64,000 nt of DNA, taken from NCBI RefSeq assembly GCF_005280255.1, contig NZ_CP040018.1, positions 2,852,001 to 2,916,000 on the forward strand, in the 5' to 3' direction. Numbering within the stretch: position 1 is the first letter of the stretch; every line of letters begins with the position of its first letter. The stretch comes from Arthrobacter sp. 24S4-2. Lineage in GTDB: Bacteria > Actinomycetota > Actinomycetes > Actinomycetales > Micrococcaceae. Shown here piece after piece: positions 53,192 to 60,352 of the stretch. The notes under the pieces were generated by a model that was not told the DNA's origin, ran no database searches, and saw nothing but the letters and a program-made list of their open reading frames with translations. Both the position numbers and the translations under genes were made by a program.

Positions 53192-53953
53192 ATGACTGGA
53201 GTCCATCACGACCGCATTGCAGTAAGGCAGTCCGGCAGTCCCAGCCGGCGCGGAGCCAGGAGGCGGCTGTTGATCCTTCCACAGGCCCCGCACTGGATCA
53301 TGACCGGGATCCTCCTGGCTGCGGCTGTCCTCGCACTGGGTTTCACGGTGCAATCCGTTCCGGGTGTCGGCGCCACTGAACTGGGCCTTGACCAGGACCT
53401 CAGCCGTCATCACAGTGCCTTGCTGACGTTTGCGGCCATGATCCTGAACGTAGTCTTTGGCCCCGTTTTCGGCGCTGCCGCCATCCTTCTGATCGCCGTG
53501 ACCGTACTGCTGGTCCGGAGGGCGACGGTTGATGCCATCGCTTTCGGCGCGCTGGCGTCGTCCGGATGGGTGGCGAGCGAATTCTTCAAGATCATCATCC
53601 CGCGGGGGCGGCCCAACCCTGCCTTGTTGTTTGACCCGCTGGCACCCGAGACCGGATCCAACAGCTTTCCGAGCGGACATGTCGCCTTCGCGGTCACGCT
53701 GGGATTCGCCCTCTATTGCCTGGCACGCGGGACGCGGTGGTCAGGGCTCGCGGCCGCTACGGGCGTGGTGCTGCCTCCCGTTGTGGCATGGTCGCGGCTG
53801 TATATCGGGGTTCACTACGCCACGGACGTCGCTGCCTCATTCCTTGCGGCCGCGGCCGCGCTTGTCCTACTTACGGGCCTCTGGAACAGGTTCGCGGCCC
53901 GGGCCCTTCAGTGTGTACCCGTCCAGGCAGTAGACCGACAGTTCTTGTCCTGA
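53192..53953 (+). CDS. PAP2 family lipid phosphatase
   Basis: The start at 53192 is chosen because GGGGAG lies six bases upstream. The 253-residue membrane protein has about five helices and the full PAP2 signature: KIIIPRGRP, SFPSGHVAFA and SRLYIGVHYATDV. It dephosphorylates a lipid (di)phosphate at the outer membrane face, such as undecaprenyl diphosphate or phosphatidate. It heads an operon with a DedA protein and a two-component system, 10 bases from dedA. Confidence 0.9.
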   Translation: MTGVHHDRIAVRQSGSPSRRGARRRLLILPQAPHWIMTGILLAAAVLALGFTVQSVPGVGATELGLDQDLSRHHSALLTFAAMILNVVFGPVFGAAAILLIAVTVLLVRRATVDAIAFGALASSGWVASEFFKIIIPRGRPNPALLFDPLAPETGSNSFPSGHVAFAVTLGFALYCLARGTRWSGLAAATGVVLPPVVAWSRLYIGVHYATDVAASFLAAAAALVLLTGLWNRFAARALQCVPVQAVDRQFLS

Positions 53954-53963
53954 GGAGGGCACC

Positions 53964-54683
53964 ATGCATATCGTTCAGGCACTTGCCGCCAGTCCGGCCC
54001 TGACAGCTACGGCCGGCACCCCATCCATCTTTGATCCTTCGGGCCTGCTCCAGGGACTGGGACCCGCCGCACTGGGCGTAATCGCGGCAATGGTCTTTAT
54101 CGAATCCGGTGTCCTCTTCCCCTTCCTGCCCGGTGACTCTCTGCTGTTCACCGCCGGACTGCTGCATCAGCAACTGCAGCTCACGCTGCCGGTCCTGATC
54201 GGCGTCATCACGGCGGCGGCAGTGGCTGGGGACCAGGTGGGTTACATTCTCGGCCGTATGTTCGGCAGGCGATGGTTCCGGGACGACGCCAGAGTCCTGA
54301 AGACCGCCCACCTGACCAGGACCGAGGAATTCTTCCAGCGCCACGGCGGTCCGGCCATCGTGTTGGCCAGGTTCGTTCCCATGGTCCGCACGTACGCGCC
54401 GTTGACCGCGGGGACCGCCCGGTACGGATACGCGGCCTTCACCCTGTGGAACATCATTGGAGCGCTGGCCTGGGCGGTGTCCGTGACGCTGCTGGGCACA
54501 TGGCTGGGCCATTATGAGATCGTCGCCCGGAACATCGACGTTATTGCCATGGTCATGGTCCTCGTTTCCGTCCTACCGTGGGGCATCGAGCTCCTCAAAC
54601 GGCGCCGCAACCTCCGCGCCGCGGATCGGCATGAAGCCCTGGACGAAGACATGCCTGCCAAGGAACCAGCCACGGAAGAATAG
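53964..54683 (+). CDS. DedA family membrane protein
   Basis: The 239-residue protein shows FIESGVLFPFLPGDSLLFTA (conserved Glu and PGD), GDQVGYILGRMFGRRWFRDD, and FQRHGGPAIVLARFVPMVRT with GTARYGYAAFTLWNIIGALA, all DedA hallmarks. DedA proteins include undecaprenyl-phosphate translocases (UptA). GAGGAGGG precedes the ATG. Its position directly after a PAP2 phosphatase gene fits a carrier-lipid recycling pair: dephosphorylate outside, flip back inside. Confidence 0.92.
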   Translation: MHIVQALAASPALTATAGTPSIFDPSGLLQGLGPAALGVIAAMVFIESGVLFPFLPGDSLLFTAGLLHQQLQLTLPVLIGVITAAAVAGDQVGYILGRMFGRRWFRDDARVLKTAHLTRTEEFFQRHGGPAIVLARFVPMVRTYAPLTAGTARYGYAAFTLWNIIGALAWAVSVTLLGTWLGHYEIVARNIDVIAMVMVLVSVLPWGIELLKRRRNLRAADRHEALDEDMPAKEPATEE

Positions 54684-54688
54684 CCCCC

Positions 54689-55363
54689 ATGACACATGAT
54701 GACCTGCCCTCCCTGCTACTGATCGAAGACGACGCCGTGTTGGGACCGCTCGTGACCGAGCTCCTTGGCACCGGCTACCGGATCCGGCTGGTTGCAAACG
54801 GCAGGGAGGGCCTTCATCTTGGCCTGACGGAGCCGTGGGATGCCATGATCATCGACCGCGGGCTGCCCGGCATGGACGGTGTCGAGCTCATCGCAGCCCT
54901 GCGTTCGCAGGGGATATCGACGCCGATACTCATCCTGACCGCGCTCGGTTCCACGGAAGACAAAGTCAGGGGCCTCGACGCCGGGGCCAACGACTACGTG
55001 ACCAAACCGTTCGACGCCGACGAGCTCAGCGCCCGGCTAAGGGCCCTGACCCGGAAGTTCGCCCACCTGCGGACATCGGTGAGCATCGGCGACTGGGAAC
55101 TGGACACTGTTTCGCGGTCCGTCCGTTCCGTCTATGGGCCGCTGGTTTCGTTGACAGCGAAGGAAACCGAACTGCTGGCCGCGTTGGCCCAGGATCCCGT
55201 GCGGGTCTTTACCCGCGACGAGCTCCTGACGTCACTGTTCCAACCGACGGACCAGCCCGGTGTCATCGACACTTACGTCCACCACCTTCGCCGGAAGATC
55301 TCCAAAACAGTCATCCGCACCGTTCATGGTGTGGGTTACCAGATTGGGGACGCCCATGAATGA
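54689..55363 (+). CDS. OmpR/PhoB family response regulator
   Basis: A receiver domain with LLLIEDDAV (acidic pocket), phosphoacceptor Asp56 in MIIDRGLPGMDG, the Thr in LILTALG and Lys in YVTKPFDADEL. A C-terminal winged helix follows (LVSLTAKETELLAALAQDPV, FTRDELLTSLF, VIDTYVHHLRRKI, TVHGVGYQI). It follows dedA by five bases and overlaps the histidine kinase start, so its partner is clear. Its targets probably include this operon. Confidence 0.94.
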   Translation: MTHDDLPSLLLIEDDAVLGPLVTELLGTGYRIRLVANGREGLHLGLTEPWDAMIIDRGLPGMDGVELIAALRSQGISTPILILTALGSTEDKVRGLDAGANDYVTKPFDADELSARLRALTRKFAHLRTSVSIGDWELDTVSRSVRSVYGPLVSLTAKETELLAALAQDPVRVFTRDELLTSLFQPTDQPGVIDTYVHHLRRKISKTVIRTVHGVGYQIGDAHE

Positions 55364-56375
55364 GAAGAACCCCGACGGCGGCAGCGCCGACCATGCCACC
55401 CTCCGCAGGGCCTCCCTCAAGGTTGCCGTCCGGATCAGCGCAGCCTGCGCCGTGATGGTCCTGTGCCTCCTCGCTGGGGCCGCCTTTTACCTCATGAACC
55501 AGTTAGCCAACCCGGAAATACCGGGCTCCGGGGCGCCGGCGACGGATTATGCCTATCTCGACGCGAAGGACCTGCTCAAGGCGCTGATCATCGCTGGTGC
55601 GGCGGGCATAGTCCTGGCCGGCGGAATCGGCTGGGCCAGCGCACGAAGTGCCATCAGGCCATTGGCGGAAGCACTGGCCCTGCAACGGCGGTTTGTCCAG
55701 GATGCAAGCCACGAACTGCGCACGCCGCTGGCTATCCTGGATTCCCGGATACAGCTCGCCCAACGCGAGGCGGCACCGGACTCGAAACCGGGCAAGGCGC
55801 TGGCCCGGATCCGGGAGGACACGGCGGCGCTGACGTCCATCGTGAATGAGCTGCTGCTGGCAGCGACGGGGGCAGCGCAGGAACCATCGGCGGAGCCGAC
55901 GGACCTGGCCGACGTCGCCGAGTCCGTTGCTGAGGGCATGCAGCAGATGGCGAGGAACCAGGGCGTTAGCATCGTTGCCCGCGCTCAGGTCCGCCCGCTC
56001 GCCAGGATCGACAAGGGGAGTTTGCGGCGCGCTGTGCTCGCGCTGGCCGACAACGCACTGGCCCACACCCCCTCCGGAGGGGCGATCACAATCACCGCGG
56101 TCCTGGAACGGCACCACGCGGTGATCACGGTGTCGGATACCGGCACCGGAATAGACGGGGTGGACCAGGCGAGGATTTTCGAAAGGTTCGTTCGGACCCA
56201 CGGCCGGCACGGGACTCGGCGGAGCTTCGGCATCGGTCTGGCCCTCGTCCGGGACATCGTCTCCAGCGCTGGCGGCACCGTTGAAATCGCCCGAACCGGA
56301 CCGGATGGAACCACGATGCGGATCGCCCTGCCGCCGGCCGAAGGCGGAATCCCGGACCGCCGGGTGGTGCTCTGA
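55356..56375 (+). CDS. Sensor histidine kinase
   Basis: Start ATG 55356 lies inside the response regulator's last codons. The 339-residue protein has two membrane helices (ISAACAVMVLCLLAGAAFYL and ALIIAGAAGIVLAGGIGWAS) bracketing only a short ~25-residue outer loop. It then has the H box FVQDASHELRTPLAILDSRI (His119), an N box ALADNALAHTPSGG, G1 VSDTGTGIDGV and G2 RSFGIGLALVRDIV. The tiny outer loop suggests intramembrane sensing, as for cell-envelope-stress kinases. It follows PAP2 and DedA genes, so lipid-carrier or envelope stress is the likely signal. Confidence 0.92.
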   Translation: MNEKNPDGGSADHATLRRASLKVAVRISAACAVMVLCLLAGAAFYLMNQLANPEIPGSGAPATDYAYLDAKDLLKALIIAGAAGIVLAGGIGWASARSAIRPLAEALALQRRFVQDASHELRTPLAILDSRIQLAQREAAPDSKPGKALARIREDTAALTSIVNELLLAATGAAQEPSAEPTDLADVAESVAEGMQQMARNQGVSIVARAQVRPLARIDKGSLRRAVLALADNALAHTPSGGAITITAVLERHHAVITVSDTGTGIDGVDQARIFERFVRTHGRHGTRRSFGIGLALVRDIVSSAGGTVEIARTGPDGTTMRIALPPAEGGIPDRRVVL

Positions 56376-56387
56376 AAAGCTCTTGAC

Positions 56388-56423
56388 CGGCGATACTTAC
56401 CGATATATCGTTAAGTATCGCCG
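56388..56423. promoter_or_regulatory. 36-bp palindromic PadR operator
   Basis: A palindrome centred on CGATATATCG (56401-56410) extends symmetrically from 56388 to 56423 with one mismatched pair (56400/56411); outer arms are CGGCGATACTTA and TAAGTATCGCCG. It lies 40 bases before the padR-type start and 12 bases after the histidine kinase stop. PadR regulators bind long AT-centred inverted repeats in their own promoters, so this is very probably its operator. Confidence 0.78.
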
Positions 56424-56462
56424 ATGGTCGGCGACCAGCAATACTGGAAGGGCGATGCCACC

Positions 56463-57077
56463 ATGAAAGGCATTCACGACAAATTTTCAGACAACGGCCC
56501 GGAGCGTGCGCGCTTCGAGCGCGGCCGCAGCCGCCGGGGACCCCACGGACACGGCGGGGGTGGTTTCGGGCGTGGGTTCGGTCCGGGTTTCGGCCCCGGC
56601 TTTGGCCCAGGGTTCGGCCCGGGCTTTGGTCCAGGCGGCCCGCGGCGGGCTTCCAGGGGCGACGTTCGCTCCGCCATACTTTCCCTGCTCGCCGAAGCAC
56701 CATCCAACGGGTACGGGCTGATCAAGACAATCGCGGAAAAAACGTCAGGGGCCTGGCGTCCAAGTCCTGGTTCCGTTTACCCAACGCTGCAGCAGCTCGT
56801 CGACGAAGAACTGATCACACCCATTGGCGAGGGGCGGCGCACCGAGTTCACGCTCACCGAGGCCGGCAGGGCATACGTTGCAGACCACGAAGAAGAGCTG
56901 GGCAGCGCCTGGAACACCGACCCGGAGGGCGCCGGCCCCGCGTTACATCAAAGCGTGGGGAAGCTCATGGGTGTCATCCATCAATTCAGGGTTGCGGCAA
57001 CCGAAGAACAGCGGCTTGCCGCTGTTGAAAAGATCGATGAGGCCCGCCGCGCCCTTTATCTGATCCTCGCGGAGTGA
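56463..57077 (+). CDS. PadR family transcriptional regulator with GFGP repeat
   Basis: From ATG 56463 the 204-residue protein has a basic, Gly-rich N-terminal tail with GFGP repeated about five times. The PadR winged helix follows (DVRSAILSLLAEAPSNGYGL, IKTIAEKTSGAWRPSPGSVY, PTLQQLVDEELITPIGEGRR) and then a C-terminal dimerisation helix region (LMGVIHQFRVAATEEQRLAA). Gly/Pro/Phe-rich tails occur in some actinobacterial PadR proteins and may mediate self-association or nucleic-acid contact. The 36-bp palindrome just upstream implies autorepression. Confidence 0.9.
   Translation: MKGIHDKFSDNGPERARFERGRSRRGPHGHGGGGFGRGFGPGFGPGFGPGFGPGFGPGGPRRASRGDVRSAILSLLAEAPSNGYGLIKTIAEKTSGAWRPSPGSVYPTLQQLVDEELITPIGEGRRTEFTLTEAGRAYVADHEEELGSAWNTDPEGAGPALHQSVGKLMGVIHQFRVAATEEQRLAAVEKIDEARRALYLILAE
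56566..56640 (+). repeat. Codon-varied GFGP repeat in padR
   Basis: About five tandem 12-base units encode GFGP. Synonymous codons differ between units (ggtttcggcccc, ggctttggccca, gggttcggcccg), so the protein repeat is kept while the DNA has diverged. Confidence 0.7.
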
Positions 57078-57217
57078 CCCGGTGGTCGGCCAAAGTGCAG
57101 GCGTGAGGATACCGATACAAGCCTGAAACCTTGCGTCGAAGCCGCGAAACAATGCGACGTTACGCTGATCCCTACCTGGACACCGTGGTCCACGCAGCTA
57201 ACGGAAGGAAACACCCC
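57078..57217. other. Leader region ahead of a possible small gene
   Basis: No gene is supported. GGAAGGAAA near 57202 is a ribosome site for the small frame starting at 57218. Confidence 0.4.
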
Positions 57218-57370
57218 ATGATGGCGCTATTCAGCACCTTGACACTCTCACTTCATTCCGGCTGGAAGGACAAAGAACCTCACTTCGGCGGGGCTGGTTC
57301 CCTGAACGAATTCCCCAGCGGGCAACTGACATCCACGCCCTGGGAAGGGTGGTGGCACGACGAGTCCTGA
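57218..57370 (+). CDS. 50-residue small protein
   Basis: The frame starts with two adjacent ATGs and GGAAGGAA eight bases upstream. It encodes MALFSTLTLSLHSGWKDKEP, then FGGAGSLNEFPSGQLTSTPW and an acidic end GWWHDES. The Trp-rich tail and good ribosome site argue for a real gene. It lies in an otherwise empty 400-base gap between padR and the EF-G-like gene. No family recognised. Confidence 0.4.
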   Translation: MMALFSTLTLSLHSGWKDKEPHFGGAGSLNEFPSGQLTSTPWEGWWHDES

Positions 57371-57482
57371 GCGTGCCGGCAGAAGCGGCACACCTTGCTC
57401 TTGAAGTTCGGCAGCCTTAGGGTGTCGAATCGTCTTACACAGGCCGCATGGCGGCTCACGACTAAGACGCCCGGAGTTGCTC

Positions 57483-59663
57483 ATGTCGGTAAAAAGCACA
57501 AATGGGCGGGCCAAGAGCCCGGCCCGAAGCACCTCTGATTCAAGACGGGCGGATGCCGCTTCAGGGGCTCCCGCCGAGGCACCCGGGAAGGTCCGCAACG
57601 TTGCTCTCGTGGGCCACTCGGGTGCAGGCAAGACCATGCTGCTGGAGGCCCTTCTGGCGGCAACCGGCGTCATCTCCCGGATGGGCTCGATAACGGACGG
57701 AACAACGGTCAGCGACGCCGAGCCCTCCGAAGTGCATCAACAGCGCTCCGTGGTGCTCTCCGTGGCGCCCCTGGTGGCGGAGGGCATCAAGGTCAACCTC
57801 CTCGACACGCCGGGTTACGGTGATTTCACCGGCGAACTCCGGGCAGGGCTGCGCGCGGCGGACGCCGCCCTGTTCGTGGTCTCGGCCCTCGAGGACATCG
57901 ACGCCGCCACCACCGCACTGTGGGCAGAGTGCGACCAGGTGGGAATGCCCCGCGCGGTGGTGGTGAGCCGTGTTGACCACCCTCGGGCAAATTTCGAGGC
58001 TACGGTCGCCGCCTGCCAGCGCGCTTTCGGGGACTCGGTGGTCCCCGCGTATCTGCCGGTGCGCACAGGGGTCGCCATCACCGGGCTCCTGGGGCTGCTC
58101 TCGGAAACCGTTTCGGATTACTCCGCCGGCACTTCGACGCCTAGTGTCAGGGACGCCAGCGGCGACGAGCTCGAGGCCTCGGAAAGCGCCCGCGGTGCGC
58201 TGATCGAGGGAATCATCTCGGAAAGCGAAGATGAGTCCCTGATGGACCGCTATCTCGGCGGCGAGCAGATCGACGTCGGGATCCTGGTCAGCGACCTGGA
58301 GACCGCCGTCGCCCGCGGTTCCTTCTATCCCGTACTGGCCACGTCGGCAGAGACGGGGCTCGGCGTGAACGAACTCCTGGAAATGCTGATCCGGGCCTTT
58401 CCCTCGCCGCCGGAACGCCCCTTGCCGCCAGTGACGGACCTTGGCGGCGCACCGGCCGGACCGCTGTCCTGCGACCCGGCCGGCCCGCTGGTCGGGGAAG
58501 TGATCCGGACCACCATCGATCCGTTCCTGGGACGGGTCTGCCTGGTCCGGGTGTTCTCCGGAACGCTGCGCGAGGATTCGGCCGTGCACGTCAGCGGCCG
58601 CGGGCTGTCCGAACGTGGCCACGAGGACCACGACAGCGATGAACGCCTCACGCACCTCTACTCCCCGGTGGGGGCCAGCCTGAGGCCGGTGCCGTATTGC
58701 GTCGCCGGCGATATCTGCGCCATCGCGAAGCTGGCCAGTGCCGAGACCGGCGACACGGTGTCCGCCAAGGAGGCCCCACTGCTGGTTGCCTCATGGGACA
58801 TGCCGGAACCACTGATGCCCGTGGCCGTCGAGGCTGCCTCACGCAGCGACGAGGACGCCCTTGCCAAGAGCCTGGGCAAGGTGGCCGCCGGAGATCCGAC
58901 GCTTCGCGTGGAACGAAATTCCGAAACCCATCAGCTGATCCTCTGGTGCATGGGCGAGGCCCACGGCGAGGTGGTCCTTGACCGGCTGCGGGATCAGGGA
59001 GTGAAGCTTCAGGCAGTGGACGTGATCACGCCGCTGCGCGAGACGTTCGCCGCGCCGGCTTCGGGCCACGGACGGCACGTCAAGCAGTCCGGGGGGCACG
59101 GGCAGTACGCCATTTGCGACATCGAAGTCGAGCCCCTCGAACGCGGCGCGGGCTTCGAATTCGTGGACAAGACCGTGGGCGGTGTCATCCCTGGCCAATA
59201 CATTGCGTCCGTGGAGAAGGGCGTCCGCTCGCAAATGCAGAAGGGCGTGTCCGCTGGATTCCCTGTGGTGGATATCCGGGTGACCCTGACCGGCGGCAAG
59301 TCGCACAGCGTGGACTCCTCCGACGCGGCATTTCAGGCAGCCGGGGCGCTGGCGTTGCGTGAGGCAGCCGCAGGTGGCCGGATCCAGCTCCTGGAACCCG
59401 TCCTGGCCGTGACCATCAGTGTCACTGACGATTATGTGGGGGCGGTCATGAGCGACCTGTCCTCACGCCGCGGGCGGCTGACCGGCACAACAGCGGCCGA
59501 CGGCGACGGCACCGAAATCAGCGCCGAAATACCGGAGCAGGAGCTGCTTCGGTACGCGGTGGAACTGCGTGCCCTGACAGCAGGCACGGGCCGCTTCCGG
59601 CGGAGTTACCTGCGGCACGAGCCCCTGCCGCCGAACATGGCCCACACGGCGCCGAGGCCGTGA
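57483..59663 (+). CDS. EF-G-like translational GTPase (EF-G2 type)
   Basis: The 726-residue protein has a ~35-residue Ser/Ala-rich leader, then the G domain: G1 GHSGAGKT, G3 LLDTPGYGDF and a G4 site reading SRVD instead of NKxD. Domains II to V follow (LVGEVIRTTIDPFLGRVCLV, VKQSGGHGQYAICDIEVEPL, IPGQYIASVEKGVRSQMQKG). This arrangement matches actinobacterial EF-G-like proteins distinct from the housekeeping FusA. Altered G4 suggests relaxed guanine selectivity or a non-canonical role. The start 57483 follows GGAG. Confidence 0.9.
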   Translation: MSVKSTNGRAKSPARSTSDSRRADAASGAPAEAPGKVRNVALVGHSGAGKTMLLEALLAATGVISRMGSITDGTTVSDAEPSEVHQQRSVVLSVAPLVAEGIKVNLLDTPGYGDFTGELRAGLRAADAALFVVSALEDIDAATTALWAECDQVGMPRAVVVSRVDHPRANFEATVAACQRAFGDSVVPAYLPVRTGVAITGLLGLLSETVSDYSAGTSTPSVRDASGDELEASESARGALIEGIISESEDESLMDRYLGGEQIDVGILVSDLETAVARGSFYPVLATSAETGLGVNELLEMLIRAFPSPPERPLPPVTDLGGAPAGPLSCDPAGPLVGEVIRTTIDPFLGRVCLVRVFSGTLREDSAVHVSGRGLSERGHEDHDSDERLTHLYSPVGASLRPVPYCVAGDICAIAKLASAETGDTVSAKEAPLLVASWDMPEPLMPVAVEAASRSDEDALAKSLGKVAAGDPTLRVERNSETHQLILWCMGEAHGEVVLDRLRDQGVKLQAVDVITPLRETFAAPASGHGRHVKQSGGHGQYAICDIEVEPLERGAGFEFVDKTVGGVIPGQYIASVEKGVRSQMQKGVSAGFPVVDIRVTLTGGKSHSVDSSDAAFQAAGALALREAAAGGRIQLLEPVLAVTISVTDDYVGAVMSDLSSRRGRLTGTTAADGDGTEISAEIPEQELLRYAVELRALTAGTGRFRRSYLRHEPLPPNMAHTAPRP

Positions 59664-59667
59664 CGTC

Positions 59668-60345
59668 CTAGCTCTGCGCCCGCAGATACGCGGCCACCGG
59701 GGCCGCGACGGACGCCCCGATCTCTTCGGCGCTTCGCTTGTTGCCAGCCACAGCAAACGAGTGGTCACCGCCGTCGTACCACTGAAGCGTTGCCGTGGGG
59801 CCAATCCGGGCCACTACGCCTTCCAGCAGCTCACGCGTGGCGAACGTGTCGCGCGTCCCCTGCAGGAAGAGCATCGGCAGGGTCAGGCCATACAGGTGTT
59901 CATCGCGGAGTTTCTCTGGCTTTCCCGGGGGATGAAGCGGGTAGCCGAGATAGATCAGGCCGGCCGCCGGCATACCTTCGGCAACCGCCATCGAAGCCAT
60001 GCGCCCGCCAAAGGACTTTCCTGCCGCCCACAGCTGTCCTTCATCGGAATGGAGGGCAGCACGTGATGCCGCTTCGTCCATGGCTGCCCGCCACGTGGCG
60101 ATAGCCAGCGGCGGCCGGTCCGGGAACTTCCGTCCCGCCTCGCGGTAGGGGAAGTTGAAACGCAAGGTGGCCACGCCGTCGTCGTTCAATGCCCCGGTGA
60201 AGCCGCCCATGAACGGATGCTCCATGCCGGCGCCGGCGCCGTGGGCGAGCACGAGGGTTGCGAACGGAGTGTCCGGCCGGGCGTAGATGCCCGAGACCTG
60301 GACATCGCCGACGGAGATGGTGACGGGGGACTCGGATGTTGGCAT
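59668..60345 (-). CDS. Alpha/beta hydrolase (dienelactone-hydrolase/TEX30-like)
   Basis: A 225-residue hydrolase: LVLAHGAGAGMEHPFMGGFT (oxyanion region), nucleophile elbow AAGKSFGGRMAS, Asp in LQGTRDTFATRELL and His in WYDGGDHSFAVAGNKRS. It probably cleaves small esters or lactones in the cytoplasm; no substrate can be named. It converges on the EF-G-like gene with a four-base gap and lies seven bases downstream of the amylosucrase gene. Confidence 0.85.
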   Translation of the reverse strand: MPTSESPVTISVGDVQVSGIYARPDTPFATLVLAHGAGAGMEHPFMGGFTGALNDDGVATLRFNFPYREAGRKFPDRPPLAIATWRAAMDEAASRAALHSDEGQLWAAGKSFGGRMASMAVAEGMPAAGLIYLGYPLHPPGKPEKLRDEHLYGLTLPMLFLQGTRDTFATRELLEGVVARIGPTATLQWYDGGDHSFAVAGNKRSAEEIGASVAAPVAAYLRAQS

Positions 60346-60352
60346 GGGTCAA

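Noticed and set aside
56566..56640. Tandem repeat considered as a CRISPR or non-coding repeat
   Set aside because: Units are 12 bases, contiguous and in frame, encoding GFGP in PadR; no spacers.
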